NCBI RefSeq assembly: GCF_051388935.1
Contig: NZ_JBPKBI010000022.1
Coordinates: 1 to 64,000, forward strand
DNA length: 64,000 nucleotides
Reading direction: 5' to 3'
DNA from: Yinghuangia sp035454725
GTDB taxonomy: Bacteria > Actinomycetota > Actinomycetes > Streptomycetales > Streptomycetaceae
A program made the position numbers and the translations under genes. The notes under the pieces are model-generated. The model was not told the DNA's origin. It ran no database searches and saw nothing but the letters and a program-made list of their open reading frames with translations. Every line of letters starts with the position of its first letter. Within the stretch, counting starts at the first letter, position 1. Shown here in pieces: positions 54,476 through 61,547 of this stretch.

Positions 54476-54708
54476 GCTGCGCAAGGGACGCCCCCGGTGC
54501 TCGGCGCGGCGCCTCAGGCGCCTCAGTCGCCGAGCCTGGAACGGACAGCCGTCGTGGAAGAGACGTGACGTTGCGCGAAGCCCCGGGCCCGGCTCGGACC
54601 GCAAAGTCAGCCGAGCCAGGAACGGACGGACGTCGTGGAAGAGACACGACGTTGCGCGAAGGCCCCGGCCCGACGCGGACCGCGAAGTCAGCCGAGCCCG
54701 GAACGGAC
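54455..54708 (+). repeat. Tandem repeat starting at the 3' end of the RecD-like gene
   Basis: GCCGAGCC-N-GGAACGGAC recurs at 54455 (inside the last codons), 54529, 54610 and 54691. The first spacing is 74 bp and the next two are exactly 81 bp. The 54529 and 54610 copies are full units, agreeing over most of their length, and the last is partial. Read in frame 1 the units encode AEPGTD-(S/G)RRGRD-(V/T)TLRE repeats of 27 codons. Confidence 0.85.
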
Positions 54709-54818
54709 CGACGCTGGGAAAGGGACGGGCCCGGGTGCGATGCCCGGGCCGGGTGCTCGGGGCGGACCCGGAGTCGGCGGCGCCGCCCCCGCCTCCCACC
54801 CCCTTGCGCAGGCGGACC
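54476..54818. other. Spacer filled by the tandem repeats
   Basis: The 343-bp gap between the convergent RecD-like and DUF-type genes is largely the 81-bp repeat array. No ordinary terminator hairpin was noticed. The repeat keeps an open plus-strand frame, which is expected when units are multiples of three. Confidence 0.5.
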
Positions 54819-55451
54819 TCAGCGGAGGTCCTGCTCCATGGCCTCGATGTCGTCCTCGTAGGCCGTGCTGGTCTCAAACCGGTAGATGACCGACTGCGGG
54901 TCGACCTCGTCGAAGGGCGCGTCCAGCCACTCCCCCGGTTCGGCTTGTTCGATCGCGGTGACCCACAGGGTGGAGTCGCCGGTCTCCAGGCCGATCTCCT
55001 CGGCGCGCTGGGCGATCTCGTCGGGGTCGTACACGTCGAACAGCACCGCGAGCGCGGCCGACGTGGTCTCGATGCCCTCACCGCCGAGCTCGCCCGGCTC
55101 GCCCGACTCCGCGTCGGCGCGGCGCGCGTGGTCGAGCAGCGTCAACGAGTCCTTGACGAGGTAGTCGCGGCGGATGAGGACGGTGACCGCGTCGGGGTTG
55201 TCGGGACCGAGGTATTCCTCGGCCTCGGAGCGGTCCGGCACCTCGAAGGGCGTGACTTCGTCGTAGACGTCGTACAGCAGCTCGTCGTACGCCTCCGCCA
55301 ACGAGGCCAGCTCGTCGTACGCCGCGAAAACGGCCGGGTCGCTCTCGCCCTGACGCCGCTCGACGGCGGCCAAGTGACGGTCGACGGCCGACTTCAACGC
55401 CTCGGCGGCGGCTCGTACCTGCTCGGGCGTGGGCTGTGCAACTCCGGTCAT
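54819..55451 (-). CDS. Conserved acidic streptomycete protein
   Basis: The product is 210 aa. It is rich in Asp and Glu, with a helical N-terminus (EQVRAAAEALKSAVDRHLAA), YDELLYDVYDEVTPFEVP, VTVLIRRDYLV and LDAPFDEVDPQSVIYRFE. Homologues of this form occur in Streptomyces near chaplin and mycothiol genes, but none is characterised. No membrane segment or signal peptide. It is divergent from the DUF5703 gene by 102 bp. Confidence 0.85.
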   Translation of the reverse strand: MTGVAQPTPEQVRAAAEALKSAVDRHLAAVERRQGESDPAVFAAYDELASLAEAYDELLYDVYDEVTPFEVPDRSEAEEYLGPDNPDAVTVLIRRDYLVKDSLTLLDHARRADAESGEPGELGGEGIETTSAALAVLFDVYDPDEIAQRAEEIGLETGDSTLWVTAIEQAEPGEWLDAPFDEVDPQSVIYRFETSTAYEDDIEAMEQDLR

Positions 55452-55553
55452 GGCATGACGCTATCCGCAACAGCCCCGGTTGCGCACAATGGTTCTGATG
55501 CCGGATGCCGCCACATTGTCGAATCGGCGGTTCGGACTGTCAGGAGTGATCGG

Positions 55554-55739
55554 TTGGCGGACTACGAGTTTCATCAGTTGCACCTCCCGCGTGGCACCTC
55601 GCGGAGCGACGCGCGCCGCATTCTGGCCGAGCACGCGGAGTACGGCCTGTGGGAGTTGGACCGGCTGACGATCCGCCGGGACGGCAGTCGGCGGGTGTTG
55701 CTTCGGCGACGCATCATCAGGCAGTTGCGTTTGACCTGA
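55554..55739 (+). CDS. DUF5703 family small protein
   Basis: The product is 61 aa from a TTG start at 55554, preceded by CAGGAG at 55541-55546. The sequence YEFHQLHLPRGTSRSDARR, then HAEYGLWELDRLTI and RRVLLRRRIIRQ, is the whole DUF5703 domain, a short, basic actinomycete protein of unknown function. Its strong codon bias and family match make it real despite the short length and rare start codon. Confidence 0.85.
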   Translation: MADYEFHQLHLPRGTSRSDARRILAEHAEYGLWELDRLTIRRDGSRRVLLRRRIIRQLRLT

Positions 55740-55836
55740 CACGTCGGCCGCCACGCGCCCCCGTGCAGGGCGGGCGCGGTGGCGCCGGGAGGACGACGGG
55801 CGCAGCGTGCATACGCAACGACTCTTCGGATACGGG

Positions 55837-55872
55837 CGGAGGCCGCCACCCCGAGCAGGGTGGCGGCCTCCG
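55837..55872. terminator. Strong bidirectional hairpin terminator
   Basis: Perfect 15-bp arms, CGGAGGCCGCCACCC (55837-55851) and GGGTGGCGGCCTCCG (55858-55872), enclose a 6-nt loop. It is followed by TTGTGTG on the plus strand. It lies between the convergent DUF5703 and long chaplin genes. Confidence 0.85.
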
Positions 55873-55914
55873 TTGTGTGCCGTGGCGGCCCGCGTCACCG
55901 CGTGCCTGAGTGGT

Positions 55915-56622
55915 TCAGTTAGCCGACGGCCTGGTCCGGCGGTAGAGCACCGCGCCTCCGAGCAGGAGTGCGGCGCCGGCGGGCAGCAGCAGCATCGAGG
56001 ACGCGCCGGTGTGAGCCAGCTCACCCTTGTCGTGCGGACCGTTGTCGGAGTGGCCGCCGCTGTTCCAACCGCCGTTGTCCCAGCCGCCGTTGCTGCCCCA
56101 GCCGCCGTTGGACCCGAAGCCGGTGGTCCCACCGCCGTTGGTGCCGCCGCCGTTGGTGCCGCCGTTGGACCCGCCGGTGGTGCCGCCGTTGGACCCGCCG
56201 TTCGATCCGCCGGTGGTCTCACCGGGCGGGGTCGTGGTGGGCGGGGTCGTGGTGGGCGGCTGCGTCGTCGGGGGCTTGGTGGTGGGCGGGTGCGTGGTCG
56301 GCGGCTTGGTGCTGGTCGGCGGCTGCGTAGGCGGGCACGAGGGCTTCGCCTTGCAGGGCTCGTCGTCCGGAACACCGGAAACATTCGCGCAGTTGTTGCC
56401 GAACGCGGGATTGAGCAGGCCCACGACGTTGACGGTGTTGCCGCAGATGTTGACCGGCACGTGGATCGGAACCTGCACGTTGTTGCCGGAGAGCACGCCC
56501 GGTGACCCGACCGCGGCCCCTTGCGCACCGCTGTTGGCGTTGGCCGTGCCGACCGCAGCGGACGCGAGTGCCCCCGTGGCCGCCAGGGCGACCAACAGCC
56601 CCTTCTTGGCACGCTGTTGCAT
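55915..56622 (-). CDS. Long chaplin with a single chaplin domain and sortase motif
   Basis: The product is 235 aa from ATG 56622. A signal peptide (about 1-29) precedes one chaplin domain, with GSPGVLSGNNVQVPIHVPVN and two Cys (CGNTVN... GNNC). A Thr/Pro repeat (about 95-137) and a Gly/Asn/Ser repeat (about 138-195) make a wall-spanning stalk. The cell-wall anchor LAHTG is at 202-206, then a hydrophobic helix and RRTR. ChpA-C of S. coelicolor carry two chaplin domains; here only one is seen. It should be exported by Sec and attached to peptidoglycan by sortase. Confidence 0.9.
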   Translation of the reverse strand: MQQRAKKGLLVALAATGALASAAVGTANANSGAQGAAVGSPGVLSGNNVQVPIHVPVNICGNTVNVVGLLNPAFGNNCANVSGVPDDEPCKAKPSCPPTQPPTSTKPPTTHPPTTKPPTTQPPTTTPPTTTPPGETTGGSNGGSNGGTTGGSNGGTNGGGTNGGGTTGFGSNGGWGSNGGWDNGGWNSGGHSDNGPHDKGELAHTGASSMLLLPAGAALLLGGAVLYRRTRPSAN

Positions 56623-57005
56623 AGGAGATTCCCCTGTGTCTTCCGTGTGAGGGGCGGGGCTGTTGCCCCGCGACGGCATTAACAGGGTCAAGGCATCGTA
56701 GGTCACTCACGAGCGCGCTTTCACAGCCATATATCGCTCGATCGGATGAGATCCGCGATTTCTTACAACCTTTCCATTGGGCCATACGACAGCACCCCAC
56801 GCGGGTTCGCAGACTTCACGAACCGCTCCGGCACGGGGTTTCGGGGCACCTGCACAAGACGCCGCGACGCGCATCCGCACGACGTCGCCGGATACGCCGA
56901 ACGGCCCCGGAGCCAAAGGGCTCCGGGGCCGTTCGTCACGCATTCGTCACGCAGCGGCCACGCAGTGGCCGAGGCACCCCACCGAGAATCGGCCGGGGCC
57001 CGGGA
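56623..57005. promoter_or_regulatory. Spacer between the chaplin genes
   Basis: This 383-bp region contains the terminator for the short chaplin (56901-56932) and then about 280 bp upstream of the long chaplin. That upstream part is A+T-richer than its surroundings, including CATATATCG at 56727-56735, and no gene is seen. It should carry the promoter of the long chaplin, whose control by developmental sigma factors would be expected from the family. Confidence 0.5.
56901..56932 (-). terminator. Hairpin terminator after the short chaplin gene
   Basis: Perfect 14-bp arms, ACGGCCCCGGAGCC (56901-56914) and GGCTCCGGGGCCGT (56919-56932), enclose AAAG. It is 74 bp downstream of the short chaplin stop on the minus strand and upstream of the long chaplin promoter. 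Confidence 0.85.
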
Positions 57006-57245
57006 TCAGGCGTTGACGCAGGTGTTGCCGAACGCGGGGTTCAGCAGGCCGATCACGTTGATCGTGTTCCCACAGACGTTGATGGGGATGTGGACCGGCA
57101 CCTGGACGTTGTTGCCGGACAGCACGCCGGGCGAACCGACGGCGGCGCCGTCCGCACCCGCGTTCGCCATCGCCGCTCCGGAGCCCGCGAGCGCCAGACA
57201 ACCCGTCGCCGCCGCCAGAACGGCGAACTTGCCCATCTTCTTCAT
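57006..57245 (-). CDS. chpH: Short chaplin
   Basis: The product is 79 aa from ATG 57245, with AGGAGG 8 nt upstream. A signal peptide (about 1-28, AMANA) is followed by the single chaplin domain: GSPGVLSGNNVQVPVHIPIN, then CGNTIN and GNTC with the two Cys. Short chaplins assemble into amyloid fibrils that lower water tension so that aerial hyphae can emerge. The symbol rests on the short form, the two Cys and the neighbouring long chaplin, as in the chpC-chpH pair; other ChpD-H types cannot be excluded. Confidence 0.9.
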   Translation of the reverse strand: MKKMGKFAVLAAATGCLALAGSGAAMANAGADGAAVGSPGVLSGNNVQVPVHIPINVCGNTINVIGLLNPAFGNTCVNA

Positions 57246-57395
57246 AAGTGTCAGTCCTCCTAGTCGGAACACGGCACGCTTGCGCGCCGCACAAGGGGAA
57301 ACGACACCGCTGTGCCGAGGCTACGACCCATGTGGGGGATTCACCCGTTAGAGGCACCTGTGCGCCGGCGACCGCACCGAAGTGAACCGATCCGG

Positions 57396-58730
57396 TCAGC
57401 AGGCGTCGAGGAAACGGTCGAGAACCCGCACGCCGAACTTCAAACCGTCGACCGGGACGCGCTCGTCCACACCGTGGAACATGCCGGCGAAGTCGAGGTC
57501 CGCCGGCAGCTTCAGCGGCGCGAAACCGAAGCAGCGGATCCCCAGGTCCGCAAACGACTTCGCGTCGGTGCCGCCGGACAGGCAGTACGGGACCGCACGC
57601 GCACCGGGGTCCTCCGCACGAAGCGAAGCGGACATCGCCTCGACCAGCGCGCCGTCGAAGTCGGTCTCCAACGCCTTGTCGCCGTGCACTCGTTCGCGAC
57701 GCACGCGCGGGCCGAGGACGGCGTCCAGCTCGGCGTGGAACTCGTCTTCGAAGCCCGGCAGGAACCGTCCGTCCACGTGCGCCGTGGCCTGGCCGGGGAT
57801 GACGTTCACCTTGTATCCCGCGCCGAGCATGGTCGGCTGGGCGGTGTTGCGGATGGTCGCGCCGACGATCCGGGCGATGGGCCCCAGCCGCTCGATCGCG
57901 CCTTCGACGTCCTCGGGGTCCAGCTCGATCCCCAGCGCGTCCGACACCTCTTCGAGGAACGCACGCACGCTCTTGGTCAGGCGTACCGGGAACCGGTGCG
58001 CCCCGAGGCGGGCGACGGCCTCGCACAGCTCGGTGATGGCGTTGTCGGTGTTGATCATCGACCCGTGACCGGCGGTCCCGTCGACGACCAGCTTCATCCA
58101 CTCCATACCTTTTTGCGCCGTCTCGATGAGATACAGCCGCATGTCGTCGTTCACCGAGAACGAGAAGCCGCCGACCTCGCCGATGGCCTCGTTGCAGCCC
58201 TCGAACAGCTCGGGGTGCCGGTCCACGAGCCACCGCGCGCCATACGTGCCGCCGGCCTCCTCGTCCGCGAGAAACGCCAGCACCACGTCGCGCGGCGGCT
58301 TGCGGCCCGTCCGCATCCGCTCGCGCACGACCGCGAGCACCATCGCATCCATGTCCTTCATGTCGACGGCCCCGCGCCCCCACACGCAGCCGTCGGCCAC
58401 CTCGCCCGAGAAGGGGTCGTACGCCCAGTCCACCGCATTGGCCGGCACGACGTCGGTGTGCCCGTGGATCAGCAGCCCCGGCCTGCTGCGGTCCTCACCC
58501 TCGATCCGCACCACCGTGCTGGCCCGGCCACGCTCCGACTCGAACACCTGCGGCTCAAGCCCCACCTCCGCAAGCTGCTCCGCGACCCACTCGGCCGCCG
58601 CCCGTTCGCCGGGTCCGCTGCCGTCCCCGAAATTGCTGGTGTCTATGCGAATCAGGTCCCGGCACAACCCGACAACCTCGCGCTCCGCCGCCGACTCGGC
58701 ACCCTCGACAGCCGCAGCCCGACCAGTCAT
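57396..58730 (-). CDS. M20/M25/M40 family metallohydrolase
   Basis: The product is 444 aa. Metal ligands appear in LLIHGHTDVVPAN (His), CVWGRGAVDMKDMDAM (bridging Asp) and FLADEEAGGTYGARW (catalytic Glu and metal Glu). It has a catalytic domain with an inserted dimerisation lid (about 195-320), and HGHTDVVPA is typical of the peptidase group. Substrates are likely small peptides or N-acyl amino acids. It is a common neighbour of chaplin genes in streptomycetes. Confidence 0.95.
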   Translation of the reverse strand: MTGRAAAVEGAESAAEREVVGLCRDLIRIDTSNFGDGSGPGERAAAEWVAEQLAEVGLEPQVFESERGRASTVVRIEGEDRSRPGLLIHGHTDVVPANAVDWAYDPFSGEVADGCVWGRGAVDMKDMDAMVLAVVRERMRTGRKPPRDVVLAFLADEEAGGTYGARWLVDRHPELFEGCNEAIGEVGGFSFSVNDDMRLYLIETAQKGMEWMKLVVDGTAGHGSMINTDNAITELCEAVARLGAHRFPVRLTKSVRAFLEEVSDALGIELDPEDVEGAIERLGPIARIVGATIRNTAQPTMLGAGYKVNVIPGQATAHVDGRFLPGFEDEFHAELDAVLGPRVRRERVHGDKALETDFDGALVEAMSASLRAEDPGARAVPYCLSGGTDAKSFADLGIRCFGFAPLKLPADLDFAGMFHGVDERVPVDGLKFGVRVLDRFLDAC

Positions 58731-58892
58731 CCCAGCTCCTCACCACAAAACCCGTCCTCGGCCCCCCATCCTGCACCCGGCGCATGTCCCCGACGTGACA
58801 AACCCGGCCCGTCTCCCCCGCCCCGACCGCCCCTCCGCCTTTGGTACAGTTCTCCGCGTCGCCCCGACCAAAAAGTCACGGGCCACACCCAA

Positions 58893-58976
58893 GTCCGGGT
58901 GGCGGAATAGGCAGACGCGCTAGCTTGAGGTGCTAGTGCCCGCAAGGGCATGGGGGTTCAAGTCCCCCCTCGGACA
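58893..58976 (+). tRNA. tRNA-Leu (anticodon GAG)
   Basis: An 84-nt type II tRNA. The acceptor arm GTCCGGG (58893-58899) pairs with CTCGGAC (58969-58975) with one G-U pair, and the discriminator is A58976. The anticodon arm is CTAGC-TTGAGGT-GCTAG, giving anticodon GAG. The long variable arm is TGCCCGCAAGGGCA, and the T arm is GGGGGTTCAAGTCCCCC. CCA is not encoded. It is followed 8 bp later by a terminator. Confidence 0.97.
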
Positions 58977-58983
58977 CGACAAG

Positions 58984-59040
58984 ATCTCCATATCGTGGGC
59001 GTCGGGATCAATCTCGACGCCCACGGTGTGGAGATTTTTT
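58984..59040 (+). terminator. Rho-independent terminator for tRNA-Leu
   Basis: The outer stem ATCTCCA (58984-58990)/TGGAGAT (59029-59035) and the inner 11-bp stem CGTGGGCGTCG (58994-59004)/CGACGCCCACG (59015-59025) form a long hairpin. Six T residues end it at 59035-59040. It is one of the few with a true U-tract here. Confidence 0.92.
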
Positions 59041-59105
59041 GGCGTGTTTGGAGGTTCTGAACCTGGTCCCATAGTTCACGAGTGACGAGGGGTTCGTGGA
59101 CGGGT
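59015..59105 (-). pseudogene. Fragment resembling a large serine recombinase
   Basis: On the minus strand, read from about 59101 downward, one frame gives VHEPLVTRELWDQVQNLQTR, followed by QKIST. The HEPLV-x-RELWD-x-VQ pattern is typical of the 'recombinase' domain of large serine recombinases (phage and integrative-element integrases). Only about 30 codons survive; no start, catalytic domain or zinc ribbon is seen. It runs into the tRNA terminator. Family call by pattern only. Confidence 0.45.
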
Positions 59106-59294
59106 GAGGCGCCAGACCCAGTCGGCTTGGTCGTTGCACAGCGCCGACAACGATGACGTCGTAGACATGCGCAGCAGCCACAGCGTTGCCTCTTCCTGTT
59201 GCAGTCTCAAGTCGCGGGTTCAGGTCGGAGTCGCCGGTGGGGATGTCACTCACGGGCCGGTCTCGGCCGCGTCCGGGCACCGTGCCGGGTGCCG

Positions 59295-59500
59295 TCAGGT
59301 TCGGATGGCGAAGGGGTCGCGCGCCTCGTTCGACGTGTCGACCATGACGTTCTTGACGTAGGTGTACGCGGCGAGGGCGTCCTCACCCCGTTCACGGCCG
59401 TAGCCGGTCTGCTTGGTGCCGCCGAACGGCGCCTGGGCCGCGGGTCGAGCGGTACGTGTTGACCCACACGGTGATCTTCCCGGTCTCGCTGCTGCGCATC
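59295..59500 (-). pseudogene. Aldehyde dehydrogenase C-terminal fragment, frameshifted
   Basis: The minus strand encodes TVWVNTYR in one frame, and about 10 codons later, in another frame, APFGGTKQTGYGRERGEDAL, then AAYTYVKNVMVDTSNE and a stop at 59295-59297. These are the well-known C-terminal motifs of NAD(P)-dependent aldehyde dehydrogenases, with a frameshift near 59445. Nothing upstream of the VNTYR segment matches, so the N-terminal about 430 residues and the catalytic Cys and Glu are missing. It is a remnant. Confidence 0.8.
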
Positions 59501-59674
59501 GCCATGGGCGCCGTCGAGCGCGGCCTCGACACTCTCCTCGCCGACGGCTCGTTGGCCGCGCGGGTTCCGGACATGATGACCCGCGCGAGGCTCTACGACC
59601 TGGTCGACTACGCCTCGTACGCCGACTTCGACGCCTCGGTCTTCACGTTCGACCTGGCGGACAACCGCGACTGA
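59500..59674 (+). pseudogene. Orphan C-terminal reading frame with strong codon bias
   Basis: The plus strand reads GAVERGLDTLLADGSLAARV, then RARLYDLVDYASYADFDASV and FTFDLADNRD before a stop. Third positions are almost all G or C, so this was coding, but no family is recognised. Its 5' end abuts the antisense aldehyde dehydrogenase remnant, suggesting a junction between two broken genes. No start signal is convincing; ATG 59456 would read through the antisense remnant. Confidence 0.4.
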
Positions 59675-59725
59675 TCCGCGCATCCCGCGCACTGCGGGAT
59701 CCGCGGATCGCGCGGGCGTACGCCG

Positions 59726-60598
59726 CTACGGGAGCGGAGTGATGTCGAACGCGGCGAGCCGCTCGGGCGCGGCGACGACGTCGATGGTGATGATCAGGTC
59801 GTCGCGCGCGGTGAAGAGCATGACGCGGTGGTTCGGGCCGTCGGGGTCGGCGACGATGCCGGGCACGCCGTCGATGAGGGCACAGAACGCGGTTCCGGCG
59901 CCGGCCGCGAACATCGCCGCGCGGCTCGCGACGCTCTCCGCGCCACGAGTCGGACCGCCGGGGAACATGTCGGACCGGGCGATGACGTCCGGCGCCAGCA
60001 GTTTGACGAGTGCGTCCACGGCTCCGCCGCGGGCCGCGACAAGGAAGGCCTCGACCACCTCGCGCCTGGGCCGCGTACCCGCGTCGACATCCGACGCCCG
60101 GCCCTGCACGCGGCGGCGCGCCCGGGAGGCGAGTTGGCGCGCGGCGGCCGGCGTGCGGTCGAGCATCACCGCGATCTCGTCGAACGGCACGGCGAACATG
60201 TCGTGCAGCACGAACGCGAGCCGTTCGGCCGGTTCCAGCATTTCGAGGACGACCATGAGTGCCACGCCGACCGAGTCCGTGAGCAGCGCCTGATTTTCGG
60301 GCCCGACCTCGACGCGCGTGCGGTCCGATTCCGTTCCGTGCGAGGTCACGTCGTCCCAGGCCGCCTCACGGCGGTGCCGCCGGGTGCGCAGCATGTCGAG
60401 GCAGATGCGGCCCACGATCGTGGTGAGCCACCCGCCGAGATTGGCGATCTCGTCGGCGTCCGAGCGGTCGAGCCGCAGCCACGCCTCCTGGACGGCGTCG
60501 TCTGCCTCGGCGAACGAGCCGAGCATGCGGTAGGCGACGGACCGCAGGTGAGGACGGTGCTTTTCGAAGTTCTCGGCCAGGAAGTCGTGTTGGTTCAT
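59726..60598 (-). CDS. SigJ-family (ECF41-like) RNA polymerase sigma factor
   Basis: The product is 290 aa from ATG 60598, with GAGGACG upstream. Sigma region 2 has AYRMLGSFAEADDAVQEAWLR and region 4 has AFVLHDMFAVPFDEIAVMLD with TPAAARQLASRARRRV. A C-terminal SnoaL-like domain (about 190-290) with PGIVADPDGPN is typical of the ECF41/SigJ group, where it modulates activity without a separate anti-sigma. The TetR gene is 125 bp upstream. Regulon unknown; such factors often control oxidoreductase or carboxymuconolactone-type genes. Confidence 0.93.
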   Translation of the reverse strand: MNQHDFLAENFEKHRPHLRSVAYRMLGSFAEADDAVQEAWLRLDRSDADEIANLGGWLTTIVGRICLDMLRTRRHRREAAWDDVTSHGTESDRTRVEVGPENQALLTDSVGVALMVVLEMLEPAERLAFVLHDMFAVPFDEIAVMLDRTPAAARQLASRARRRVQGRASDVDAGTRPRREVVEAFLVAARGGAVDALVKLLAPDVIARSDMFPGGPTRGAESVASRAAMFAAGAGTAFCALIDGVPGIVADPDGPNHRVMLFTARDDLIITIDVVAAPERLAAFDITPLP

Positions 60599-60723
60599 GG
60601 TGTCGTACGTCCTCGGGTCGGGGGCGTCCGTGGGCCCGCTCGTTCGCTGATGCGGCGGCAAGTCCGCGTTCCTCGGGTCCATGACGAACGGCGGGCCCCC
60701 GATGTGACCGCGTCGCCGCAAAT

Positions 60724-61332
60724 TCAGGGCACCGCGTCGCCCGCGACCCCGGCCCCGGCCTCCGGCCGCAGGCCGTCCATCACCAGGGCCAGCAGCTCGC
60801 GGGCCTGACCGGACGGGTCCGGGCGGGATTCGGCGGCGAAGGCGATCGCCTTCGCGAGCAGGAGCACCTGCGGCGCGGTGACGTCCGGCCTGATCGTCCG
60901 GGCACGCTGGGCCTTGTCGAGCAGGCGGGCCGCCGCGGTGAGCATCGCTTCCCGGCTCCACGAGACGTCGTCGCCGCGCTCGTGCAAGGTGCTGCCCAGC
61001 GCGGCGGTCAGGCCGCGCGATCCGGCGCCGTAGACGACGATCTCGCCCAGCCAGACCGCCATCCCGTCGGCGGCGGACGGGTCGGCGGCCAGTTCCTCCG
61101 CGCGCCGCGACAGCTTCTCGAACGGTGCGGAGTAGACGGCTTTGAGCAGCGCCTCGCGGTTCGCGAAGTGGCGGTACAGCGTCGCGTTGCCCACCCCCGC
61201 GCGGCGCGCGATCAGTTCGAGTGGCGCGTCGAGGCCCTGCTCCGCGTAGACCGCGCGGGCCGCGTCCACCAGGCGGTCGCGGTTGCGCCTGGCGTCCGCA
61301 CGCTTGGGGCGCTGGGGCGCGGCTGACGACAT
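60724..61332 (-). CDS. TetR-family transcriptional regulator
   Basis: The product is 202 aa. The N-terminal helix-turn-helix is PLELIARRAGVGNATLYRHF (about 37-56), preceded by NRDRLVDAARAVYAEQG. The C-terminal ligand domain is helical and unassigned. It sits upstream of the sigma factor gene on the same strand. Which genes it controls is unknown; the family usually represses its own promoter and a neighbour. Confidence 0.92.
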   Translation of the reverse strand: MSSAAPQRPKRADARRNRDRLVDAARAVYAEQGLDAPLELIARRAGVGNATLYRHFANREALLKAVYSAPFEKLSRRAEELAADPSAADGMAVWLGEIVVYGAGSRGLTAALGSTLHERGDDVSWSREAMLTAAARLLDKAQRARTIRPDVTAPQVLLLAKAIAFAAESRPDPSGQARELLALVMDGLRPEAGAGVAGDAVP

Positions 61333-61547
61333 CTTCTCTCTTCCTGCCGAACAAACGTGCCGATCCTACGTCGCCTCCCGGCGGCAGGCAGCCGCCAGCA
61401 GCCGCCGGCAGGCGCCGATGGCGCCGCCACCCGATCGCCGGTGCTCCCGGCGGCCCTTTCCGATCAGGCGCGCGGGGGCGATGCGGATCGGCAGTCGACA
61501 TCGGGGCGCCCGCGTCGACGCCGACCGGCGCTCGTTCGGGGGGCGGT

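Noticed and set aside
55801..55910. CRISPR-like or repeat array near the chaplin genes
   Set aside because: The only repeated structure is a single terminator hairpin; there are no regularly spaced repeats or cas genes.
59008..59280. 90-codon minus-strand open frame downstream of tRNA-Leu
   Set aside because: Its reading frame differs from the recombinase-like frame and its product has no family features.
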